Assembly: GCA_035391225.1 (NCBI GenBank)
Contig: DAOPKN010000056.1
Location: forward strand, 1-12,202
Reading direction: 5' to 3'
Source: DAOPKN01 sp035391225
GTDB taxonomy: Bacteria; Thermotogota; Thermotogae; MWEM01
Length of the DNA stretch: 12,202 nt
Shown: in pieces, positions 1 through 5,670 of the stretch
Position numbering within the stretch: position 1 is the stretch's first letter
Layout of the letters: each line of letters begins with the position of its first letter
Position numbers and translations under genes: made by a program
The notes under the pieces: model-generated
Databases searched by the model: none
Told to the model about the DNA's origin: nothing
What the model saw: only the letters and a program-made list of their open reading frames with translations

Positions 1-1535
1 TCAAACCATGCGTTTTTCACAAGCACGATATCGATGGGAAGCACCTCCACCCCCTGTACGTTCTTGTCGTACACCACCACCTGCTTGAGGTAGTACAAGA
101 AACCCCACGGAGCTTGCTCGAAGATGAGCCTCTGAGCCTGCGTGTAGATTTGCTGGCTTTCCACCGGATCAACCGCTCGCATTCCCCTCTGGATCAAGTC
201 GTCCAACTCGGGGTTGTCGAAATGCGTGGCGTTGTCCCCGGACGGGGGAAGGTTGGTGGATTGGAACAGGGGACGAAGCACCCATCCCACTTCACCCGTG
301 GAGGGAGCCCAGCCATGCAAGAACATATCGTACGCCGCCTCTTCAGGTTCGCTGAAAACAACCGCGGTGTAGCGTGCCCATTCTAAGTATTCCACGTCCA
401 CGTGGATTCCCACTTCCTCCAACATTCCCTGGATCGCAATGGCGGTTTCGTAATCCTGGGGATATCGCCCCTTGGGGGTTACCAACTTGGCAGAAAACCC
501 ATCGGGGTAGCCCGCTTGTTCCAGCAACTCCCTTGCCTTTTGCGGATCGTGGGGATATTGCCCCACCGGGGAGTAACCCTTTGTCAACGGCGAAAGAAAG
601 GAATCGCACGCGTCCGCCATACCTTGCAAAATCACTTCCACAAGCATTTCCTTATCCAGCGCGTAGTTGATCGCCTGGCGAACACGGGTATCGTCGAACG
701 GGGGCTTGTTGTTGTCCAAGCCAAGGTAGATCACCCGCAGGGTTGGTTCTACCCGCACGGTGAGATTGGGATCATTGGTAAGCAGGGAATACATCACGGG
801 GGGTACATTGGTCGTGAGATTCGCATCCCCCGATTGCACCTGCATCACCCGCGTGATATCCTCCGGCACGATGCGAAACAAGATGGAATCCAAGGAAGGG
901 CGTCCCTTCCAGTAGTCTAAGTTGGCCTTCAAGCTGATTTTCTCCCCGGTATCCCAAGAGCCGAAAACGAAAGGCCCAGTTCCCACGGGGTTCCTTCCCA
1001 GCTTCCCGATATCATCCCGGTAATTGTCGATCGAAAGCGGGGACACAATCAACGAGGCGGTGTGCGCCAAGTAGTGCAAGAAAGCCCCGAAGGGGAAATG
1101 CAACTGGAAGCGCACCTCGTACTCCGAAACCACCTCCACTTGCTTGATGTACGGTTGTAGAAAGGAAGAGCGTCGCATTTGCCCCGCAAGCATGAAATCG
1201 AAGTAGGTTTTCACGGCTTGGGCGTTGAAGGGGCTCCCATCGTGGAACCGGATCCCTTCTTGCAACGAAAAGGTATACACTCGCCCGCTTTCGCTCACTT
1301 CCCAGCTTTTCGCCAGGCAAGGAACGATTTCCATCCGTGGAGAAAACTCCACCAACCCCTCGCAGATATGCCGACTCACCATTTCCGAATGGCTATCGTT
1401 TTGGTTCGCGGGAAGGAGCGAAACCGCATCCGTTCCCAAGAGGAACACGAAATCTCCCCCCATGTTTGCCCCAAACCCCAACAAGGCACTGCACAAAAAA
1501 ACGAAAACAACGACACCCGCTTTTGCCTTCAGCAT
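1..1535 (-). CDS. Peptide/nickel-type ABC transporter substrate-binding protein (SBP family 5), 3' end cut by window edge
   Basis: The reverse strand reads as one open frame of 511 codons from the ATG at 1535 to the window edge, without a stop. It begins with a signal peptide: lysines at 3 and 5, then a hydrophobic stretch (AGVVVFVFLCSALLGFGA), with cleavage probably near residue 23. There is no good lipobox before Cys15. The mature part has family-5 solute-binding landmarks: SRHICEGLVEF, AKSWEVSESGRVYTFSLQEG, IRFHDGSPFNAQAV, NPVGTGPFVF and VRQAINYALDKEMLVEVILQG. Such proteins capture oligopeptides, or sometimes sugars or nickel, outside the membrane and hand them to an ABC permease. The substrate cannot be read from sequence. 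Family members are usually 500-550 residues, so only a few C-terminal residues should be missing. The start is backed by GGGAGGAGA at 1541-1549, five bases upstream. Permease and ATPase genes may follow beyond the left edge. It is probably unrelated to the CRISPR locus. Confidence 0.95.
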   Translation of the reverse strand, partial: MLKAKAGVVVFVFLCSALLGFGANMGGDFVFLLGTDAVSLLPANQNDSHSEMVSRHICEGLVEFSPRMEIVPCLAKSWEVSESGRVYTFSLQEGIRFHDGSPFNAQAVKTYFDFMLAGQMRRSSFLQPYIKQVEVVSEYEVRFQLHFPFGAFLHYLAHTASLIVSPLSIDNYRDDIGKLGRNPVGTGPFVFGSWDTGEKISLKANLDYWKGRPSLDSILFRIVPEDITRVMQVQSGDANLTTNVPPVMYSLLTNDPNLTVRVEPTLRVIYLGLDNNKPPFDDTRVRQAINYALDKEMLVEVILQGMADACDSFLSPLTKGYSPVGQYPHDPQKARELLEQAGYPDGFSAKLVTPKGRYPQDYETAIAIQGMLEEVGIHVDVEYLEWARYTAVVFSEPEEAAYDMFLHGWAPSTGEVGWVLRPLFQSTNLPPSGDNATHFDNPELDDLIQRGMRAVDPVESQQIYTQAQRLIFEQAPWGFLYYLKQVVVYDKNVQGVEVLPIDIVLVKNAWF

Positions 1536-1610
1536 CCCAATCTCCTCCCATCTGATAGTCGAGGAAACCAATCTCCCGAAATGAAAAACGTGATTCAACT
1601 TTTATTTACC

Positions 1611-1619
1611 ATTATAACA
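1611..1619 (-). promoter_or_regulatory. Extended -10 promoter of the solute-binding protein gene
   Basis: On the minus strand the sequence reads TGTTATAAT, an exact extended -10 element (TGnTATAAT). Transcription would start near 1604 and leave a 5' leader of about 70 bases before the ATG at 1535. No good -35 hexamer is visible at the usual distance, which is common for extended -10 promoters. The call rests on the motif and its placement only. Confidence 0.6.
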
Positions 1620-1686
1620 CATGGCGGGCAAAACCGAATCCGGGGGGGAGAGTCCCATTTTGGCGTGCCAAGGAACACTTGCTTTT

Positions 1687-1719
1687 TGGGACCGCCGCAG
1701 CCCACTGCGGCTCTTTTTC
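1687..1719 (+). repeat. Dispersed hairpin repeat, copy A
   Basis: The inverted repeat GCCGCAG (1694-1700), loop CCCA, CTGCGGC (1705-1711) is flanked by TGGGACC on the left and TCTTTTTC on the right. Copy B at 8809-8840 has the same flanks and differs by a compensatory pair in the stem and one T. Read on the plus strand it resembles an intrinsic terminator with a T-run, but it lies between two divergent genes, where no plus-strand gene ends. It is therefore better called a dispersed repeat, possibly REP-like, than the terminator of a gene. Confidence 0.8.
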
Positions 1720-1765
1720 CCGAAGTTCAACACAGCAAGCTCTTCCCGTTTCCCTTTTCCCGGCG

Positions 1766-1771
1766 TATAAT
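1766..1771 (+). promoter_or_regulatory. Predicted -10 box of the toxin-antitoxin-like pair
   Basis: TATAAT on the plus strand, 24 bases before the GTG start at 1796. The hexamer 17 bases upstream (TTCCCG, 1743-1748) is a weak -35. Transcription would begin near 1778, giving a very short leader that consists mostly of the ribosome site AGGGAGGGAG at 1782-1791. Such a short leader leaves little room for RNA-based control, so any regulation would more likely be by protein binding at the promoter, as in many toxin-antitoxin operons. Confidence 0.55.
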
Positions 1772-1795
1772 GGTAGCAAGAAGGGAGGGAGTTCC

Positions 1796-2041
1796 GTGGA
1801 AAGAAAGATCCTTGTCCCCGAGGCTTTCTGGGACGTGGAGGAAAAGGAGTTGGACCTTCAACGAGACCGCGAATTCATCATCGCCCGGGTGCTGGAACAC
1901 GGGACGCTGGAGGCGGTTCGCGAGGTGATTCGTTTCTACGACAGGGAGACGATCCGAGAGGTGGTGAAACGCTCCAACCTTCTCTCGAAAAAACCGGGGT
2001 GTTTTGGGCTTCCATCTTGCAAATTCCCCGAAAGGATGTAA
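1796..2041 (+). CDS. Small DUF6922-like protein, putative antitoxin of an AbiEii-type pair
   Basis: An 81-residue protein starting at a GTG that follows AGGGAGGGAG at the right distance. Its features are an N-terminal FWDVEEKELDLQRDREFIIARVLEHG stretch, here cited by its parts FWDVEEKELD (residues 11-20) and FIIARVLEHG (about 27-36), then a helical segment with EAVREVIRFYDRETIREVVK and an SNLLSKK turn. This pattern resembles small proteins annotated DUF6922 that often precede nucleotidyltransferase toxins. The next gene overlaps none of it but starts four bases after the stop, and its ribosome site lies inside this gene, so translation is coupled. An antitoxin role is inferred from position and family resemblance. 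No DNA-binding motif is evident, so it could act by protein contact or could be a tRNA-related partner instead. Confidence 0.75.
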   Translation: MERKILVPEAFWDVEEKELDLQRDREFIIARVLEHGTLEAVREVIRFYDRETIREVVKRSNLLSKKPGCFGLPSCKFPERM

Positions 2042-2045
2042 ACGC

Positions 2046-2660
2046 TTGCTCAACACTTCCTCGCTACCTCAGAAAACAACACAAGCCCTTCGAAGGTTGA
2101 TCCCTTTTGCTTCCCCCTTTTACCTGGCTGGAGGAACAGCACTTAGCCTTTACTTCCAGCATCCTTTATGCGCAGATCTCGATTTCTTTTCAAGGGAACC
2201 CTTTGATCCCATGCTTTTTTGGAAGCAACTGCAACGACAAAACATCCGAATGGAAAACGTTTCCTTTTCAGAGGGAACGCTTCATTTTTCCCTTTTCCAG
2301 GTGCAGGTCAGTTTTTTCGAGTATGATTACCCCATGGTAAGCAAGTCTTCTTTCCTTGACAGCCTTCGCGTAGCTTCCGTGGAAGATATCGCTTGCATGA
2401 AGCTTTCCGCTGTTCTGGGCCGAGCGGAAAAGAAAGATTACTTCGATCTCGCGGAAATCTTGCAACACCTGGAGTTTCGCGAGTTACAAGATGCTTTCCA
2501 ACAAAAGTTTGGGCCAGAAATCAACTTCTACCCTATTCTCAAATCCATGGTGTTCTTCGAGGATGTGGAAGATTCTCCCTCTCCGGAAAAATCCACGCGC
2601 ACCTGGGAATGGGTGAAAGAAACGCTGGTCCGGGTTTCCGAAAGGCAGCTGCTGGAATAA
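2046..2660 (+). CDS. AbiEii/AbiGii-type nucleotidyltransferase, putative toxin
   Basis: A 204-residue protein of the AbiEii-like nucleotidyltransferase family. The fold signature is clear: FYLAGGTALSLYF (residues 25-37, GGTAL at 29-33), then the metal-binding aspartates in ADLDFF (D44 and D46), and later the family motif DIACMKLSAVLGRAEKKDYFDLAEIL, with K129/K130, D131 and D134 as the usual KD..DL core. The helix before DLDFF reads QHPLC where many relatives have an HR.S pattern, so it is somewhat divergent. Relatives transfer nucleotides, in some cases to tRNA 3' ends, and act as toxins in abortive-infection or toxin-antitoxin pairs. The TTG at 2046 is chosen because AAAGGA (2031-2036) lies nine bases upstream. 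An in-frame TTG at 2004 would overlap the previous gene and has no ribosome site. The gene ends 16 bases from the convergent end of the cas operon. Confidence 0.82.
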   Translation: MLNTSSLPQKTTQALRRLIPFASPFYLAGGTALSLYFQHPLCADLDFFSREPFDPMLFWKQLQRQNIRMENVSFSEGTLHFSLFQVQVSFFEYDYPMVSKSSFLDSLRVASVEDIACMKLSAVLGRAEKKDYFDLAEILQHLEFRELQDAFQQKFGPEINFYPILKSMVFFEDVEDSPSPEKSTRTWEWVKETLVRVSERQLLE

Positions 2661-2676
2661 CCCCTGAGACCCAATT

Positions 2677-3150
2677 TCACCCTCCTTTTTTCATCTTCTT
2701 CATCAGCTCGAGCAATTTCTCGTTTTCCCCCAACGAGGAGGTGGCCTTTTCTACGGGAGGTGGTTGCACTCTTTGCCTTTGCTGCCCACGACGGGGTGCT
2801 CCCCTACCCCCTTGCTGTGGTGAAGGAGGGTTTGCCCTGGTAGAATACACAACCTCTCGAATGGCAATCCCCAACGCGTACACCTGCTGTTCCCCGTCCG
2901 GGAGGATTCTCTCGATATCGGAGTAAAAATCCGCCGCGTGGCCGAAGTTTTCTTGTTCCCGTCTCCCTCCCATCGAAATCCTTCCCGACTTGGCGTAGGA
3001 AAGGAAACGGGCGGTTTCAGTGGGACCTTCCACCAGCAGGAGTTGCTGGATGGAACGCAGGGTGTTGGAGGAAGGGAGCTTCCCCTGGATTTGCATGGCT
3101 TCGATGTTTTCCTGCACCATCTCGATGATTTGTTTCTTGGAAAAGCCCAA
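2677..3150 (-). CDS. Unrecognised 157-residue protein, last gene of the type III operon; possible small subunit
   Basis: I do not recognise this protein. It starts at TTG (3150), one base after the stop of the preceding RAMP gene, behind a strong GGGGGAGG site. Residues 1-60 look alpha-helical (KKQIIEMVQENIEAMQ, LRSIQQLLLVEG, ETARFLSYAKSGR). Residues 72-104 form a second helical unit (AADFYSDIERILPDGEQQVY, ALGIAIREVVYSTR). Residues 105-135 are a flexible Pro/Gln/Gly/Arg-rich linker (GGRGAPRRGQQRQR), and the tail (140-157) is a short basic amphipathic helix ending KKMKKGG. Size, helical content and operon position fit a type III accessory or second small subunit (Cas11 or Csx19-like), and the Arg/Gly linker would suit RNA binding, but this is inference. 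It has no nuclease motif. The coding end contains a fortuitous ribosome-site-like GGAGGG. Confidence 0.8.
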   Translation of the reverse strand: MGFSKKQIIEMVQENIEAMQIQGKLPSSNTLRSIQQLLLVEGPTETARFLSYAKSGRISMGGRREQENFGHAADFYSDIERILPDGEQQVYALGIAIREVVYSTRANPPSPQQGGRGAPRRGQQRQRVQPPPVEKATSSLGENEKLLELMKKMKKGG

Positions 3151-3151
3151 C

Positions 3152-3997
3152 TCAACCTCCCCCTTTCGTGAATTGCTCGATTTTCCGCTGGAGTTGTTGG
3201 AACAGGGATTGTTCCATTCGCTGGAAATCGTTCAGGAAAACCGTGGCGTCTTGAACCTTAGGATTTGGATCGGACAAGGGGCGCGAAATGGAATGGATTT
3301 CTTTCACAACCAGCTGTACGCTCCCGCAGTTTATCCCCTTTCCCCGTCCCATCTTGACGGCAAAACCGTGGGAAGGATGGCAGCCCAGGGCCATCAGGAA
3401 AAGACCCACGTCTTTTTTTCGCAGTCCTCGAAACGACAGCGTAGTTTCCAACACCACCCCTTGGGGCACGGCTTCGAAACGGTGGGTTCGTTGGAAAGCC
3501 TGCTCCACGTGGTTCTTGTACACCCGGTACTGGTTCGTTGAAGGAGAGCGCTCTCTTGGGCCATACTGTTGGGGCAAATAGTGCTCTACCAGCGCGCAGT
3601 CCACGGGGATATCGTTTGTTTCCACAAGCGCGCAATGTTCCTCCCCCCGTTGAATCGTCCCCAGCAATGCATCGGCAAAGGAAGGACTCGCAAAAAGTCC
3701 AAGGTACGTTCTCAAGCTTCCCTTGAAGGAAGACCCCGGGATAAAGGCTTTCCCACGGTTGCGGTAAAACCGGAAAAAGGAGTTGGCTTCCTTGGTGCGC
3801 ATCACCCCGTCGCTCACGATGAGGGGTTGCAGGGCTTTGATCTTCATCACGATGATGCCACTCTGTCGCTCCTCGTTCCCTTGATTTCTGAACGGATCCT
3901 TCCAGTGGAACCCTGGTTGCGTGTCAAGGTTCCCCGTGGAAAAAAAGAAGTACCCCGGTTCTTGTTGTTCGAACTGGTTCTCCCCTGGGGCACTCAT
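3152..3997 (-). CDS. RAMP-superfamily Cas7-like protein with N-terminal extension, probably lacking the RNase aspartate
   Basis: A 281-residue protein. After an unusual 50-residue N-terminal extension (polar, with GYFFFS) comes a RAMP fold: beta strand MKIKALQPLIVSDG (51-64), the classic loop FIPGSSFKGSLRTYLG (85-100), and a late glycine-rich loop VKMGRGKGINCGSVQLV (214-230). In Csm3-type Cas7 subunits a conserved Asp before the IPGSS.KG loop cuts target RNA every six nucleotides. Here the matching stretch reads EANSFFRF (70-77), where the neighbouring Cas7 has PDISFM, so the acidic residue seems to be replaced by Ala/Asn. It also lacks the C..C..FG zinc site. The ATG overlaps the previous stop as ATGA and has an AGGTGGGAG ribosome site, which supports keeping the extension. 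It is likely a backbone or cap subunit of the effector, in a Csm5/Cas7-like position. Confidence 0.85.
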   Translation of the reverse strand: MSAPGENQFEQQEPGYFFFSTGNLDTQPGFHWKDPFRNQGNEERQSGIIVMKIKALQPLIVSDGVMRTKEANSFFRFYRNRGKAFIPGSSFKGSLRTYLGLFASPSFADALLGTIQRGEEHCALVETNDIPVDCALVEHYLPQQYGPRERSPSTNQYRVYKNHVEQAFQRTHRFEAVPQGVVLETTLSFRGLRKKDVGLFLMALGCHPSHGFAVKMGRGKGINCGSVQLVVKEIHSISRPLSDPNPKVQDATVFLNDFQRMEQSLFQQLQRKIEQFTKGGG

Positions 3998-4842
3998 CGC
4001 ACTCCCACCTTTTGGCGCAACTGGTTCATGCCCCTGCTTTTCACCTCTTCCAAGAACTGGTTGGCTTGCTGACTATCCAACTCGAAAACATTCACCAATC
4101 CGGGAAGAGTGGGTTGGATCTGTTTCCCCCCAACCTGCAACACTCCTGGCTTCTGCACCAGCGTGAGGCCCGTGAAGTTGATTTGCACCTTCCCGTTGCC
4201 CCGGCTCTTGGCAAAGCCCATCTTCTGCATCCCCAGGTTGATGTGGTCGATCACCAGCAACACCAGCGCCATCTGCCACTCCTCGTAGTTCTTCAGGGAG
4301 AAATCACCGTAAAACGGTATCTGGAGCGATTCGTAGAATACCAGCGCCCCTCGGAGAACCGTTCCCGAGTTGCGATTAATGGCGATCCCATTCTTCACCA
4401 GGCTGGCTTTTTGCACCTTTTCCGCGATGCCCTCGATTTCCGATTCATCCCGGAAGGGGAACAGGTCGGAGAAGCGCACGACGGACGAAAGGCTCAAACC
4501 CCCGAACGTCTGGCATGCCAGGCAAGCCCTTTCCTTCAAGTCGTACGGAGACAAGCGCCGGTCACGGGAAGCTTCTTTCAAGCACGGTCTTGCCAGATCA
4601 CAGGCCCCCCTGTCTCCAGCCTCCGAGCGCAAGATGCCTTCCGCGTAACTCCGGATCGTGCCTTTCAAGCTACTTCCCGGAACGTAAGGCACATCCATTC
4701 CGTACTCGGTCAAGTACGTACGCATGAAGGAAATGTCCGGAAGAGAGGGATCGATGGGTGTATCGCCCGAAGCGATGGTAAACCCACCCTGCGGGACCAG
4801 TTCCAACTGAAGGGTAGCGATCTTTTCCAATTTCTCAAACAT
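3994..4842 (-). CDS. Csm3-like Cas7 RAMP subunit of type III effector
   Basis: A 282-residue RAMP protein with a full Cas7 pattern: strand ATLQLELVPQGGFTIASGD (9-27), the putative catalytic aspartate D36 in PDISFMR, the crRNA-binding loop PYVPGSSLKGTIRSY (52-66), four cysteines suited to a zinc ion (C81, C87, C107, C110, the last two in CLACQTFGG), the GIAINRNSGTV stretch (152-162), and the glycine-rich loop MGFAKSRGNGKVQI (208-221). Csm3-type subunits form the backbone along the crRNA and cleave bound target RNA. The start is an ATG that overlaps the preceding csm3 stop by eight bases, with GAGGTGA upstream, so translation is coupled. Its own stop overlaps the next start as ATGA. It is longer than typical Csm3 (about 220-250), with the extra length in the C-terminal 60 residues. 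Whether it occupies a Csm3 or Csm4/Csm5-like position cannot be read from sequence. Confidence 0.9.
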   Translation of the reverse strand: MFEKLEKIATLQLELVPQGGFTIASGDTPIDPSLPDISFMRTYLTEYGMDVPYVPGSSLKGTIRSYAEGILRSEAGDRGACDLARPCLKEASRDRRLSPYDLKERACLACQTFGGLSLSSVVRFSDLFPFRDESEIEGIAEKVQKASLVKNGIAINRNSGTVLRGALVFYESLQIPFYGDFSLKNYEEWQMALVLLVIDHINLGMQKMGFAKSRGNGKVQINFTGLTLVQKPGVLQVGGKQIQPTLPGLVNVFELDSQQANQFLEEVKSRGMNQLRQKVGVR

Positions 4843-5260
4843 CCAGCTTCACCTCTTCCACCTTGAGATCTTTCACCTCGAAGCGCCCCAAACCCCGGGA
4901 AGTCATGCCTCCGATTTTCACCACGCCCAGGTTGATCAGGTTGATCACCAGCTTCAGCTTGTCGATATCCTGCTGTTCGAGGTTCATCCCCACGATTTCC
5001 ACGGGGAACTCGTGCCCCGGGACCACGGTTTCGAAATCGAACTTGCCACCGTTGACAGCCGTTTCCGTTTCCCGCTGGATGCGTACCCCGTCCCTTTTTT
5101 GCAAACTCTTGTGATCGGTTTGGGTGGCGATGGCATCGTTGAAAAAAAGCCGCCCCTGGGTGTAGGGGTTGCCAAACAACCTGCACACCGGGCACAGTCG
5201 TCCCGCTTCGATGCGTGCAATGGCCAGTTTTTGGCGTGCAGAGGCTTCCTTCTTTTTCAA
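4835..5260 (-). CDS. csm3: Csm3-like Cas7 RAMP protein, N-terminal part lost in assembly gap
   Basis: The visible 141 codons run from the gap edge to a TGA at 4835-4837. They hold the second half of a Csm3: the zinc-site motif and loop AGRLCPVCRLFGN, then GRLFFNDA, the central region with DGVRIQRETETAVNGG, the strand FDFETVVPGHEFPVEIVG, and the glycine-rich loop VKIGGMTSRGLGRFEV near the end. This is the most canonical Csm3 of the locus. Full-length Csm3 is usually 220-250 residues, so about 80-110 N-terminal residues are missing, including the catalytic Asp and the PGSS.KG loop. That much does not fit in 100 bases together with the end of the previous gene, so the true gap must be longer than drawn. 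The first visible codon (TTG) is only the gap edge and not a real start. Confidence 0.88.
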   Translation of the reverse strand: MKKKEASARQKLAIARIEAGRLCPVCRLFGNPYTQGRLFFNDAIATQTDHKSLQKRDGVRIQRETETAVNGGKFDFETVVPGHEFPVEIVGMNLEQQDIDKLKLVINLINLGVVKIGGMTSRGLGRFEVKDLKVEEVKLDV

Positions 5261-5360
5261 NNNNNNNNNNNNNNNNNNNNNNNNNNNNNNNNNNNNNNNN
5301 NNNNNNNNNNNNNNNNNNNNNNNNNNNNNNNNNNNNNNNNNNNNNNNNNNNNNNNNNNNN
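5261..5360. other. Assembly gap of 100 N inside the cas operon
   Basis: Exactly 100 unknown bases. The gap removes the end of the small-subunit gene and the start of csm3. The missing csm3 N-terminus alone needs roughly 250-330 bases, so the N count is most likely a fixed placeholder rather than a measured size. Another small gene could also lie hidden here. Confidence 0.95.
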
Positions 5361-5670
5361 GCCTGTTCTTGGAATCCACGTACTTCTTGTAGCGCGCCAT
5401 GTTACCAAAGAGGTACGCGATTTCTTCCCGGTAGTTTTGCATGTTCTTAAGGTTATCATCCAGGTATTTCAAGATGGATTCAAGGAAACGGATCACGGGC
5501 TCCTTGTTTTCCCGCCCCACTTGGTACTTCACGTACACCTGGAACTCCTCGTAGCACTCGCTCCGCTGCACGATCTCCAGGTACTTCCGGATCTGCGTGT
5601 CGGACAGACCACTGTTGGAGTTTTGATCCACGAATTCCACCGCTTTTTTCGCCAGCTCTTGCCTGGTCAT
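5361..5670 (-). CDS. Small helical subunit of type III effector (Csm2/Cas11-like), 3' end in gap
   Basis: The visible 103 residues run from an ATG at 5670, which overlaps the preceding TGA as ATGA, to the gap. The protein is almost all alpha-helical and charged. The motif LSDTQIRKYLEIVQRS (22-37) matches the Csm2-type segment in which a Thr/Ser-x-Ile/Leu-Arg helix starts the fold, followed by YEEFQVYVKYQVGREN (40-55), VIRFLESILKYLDDNL and REEIAYLFGNMARYKKYV. Csm2-family proteins run 120-150 residues, so 20-40 residues are probably lost in the gap. Cas11 subunits form the inner filament of the type III complex alongside Cas7 and contact the crRNA-target duplex. Placement between the Csx10-like gene and csm3 fits III-D-like operons. 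The family call rests on this pattern and on context, not on a search. Confidence 0.78.

Noticed and set aside
1694..1718. Hairpin copy A as an intrinsic terminator
   Set aside because: No plus-strand gene ends before it, and on the minus strand no T-run follows. Its near copy at 8809-8840 also fails as a terminator for the minus-strand helicase.
2661..2690. GGAGGG-like ribosome site at the end of the last cas gene, suggesting a further coupled gene
   Set aside because: It arises from the codons of the terminal Lys-Lys-Gly-Gly. The frame that would follow is short and lies opposite the nucleotidyltransferase gene.
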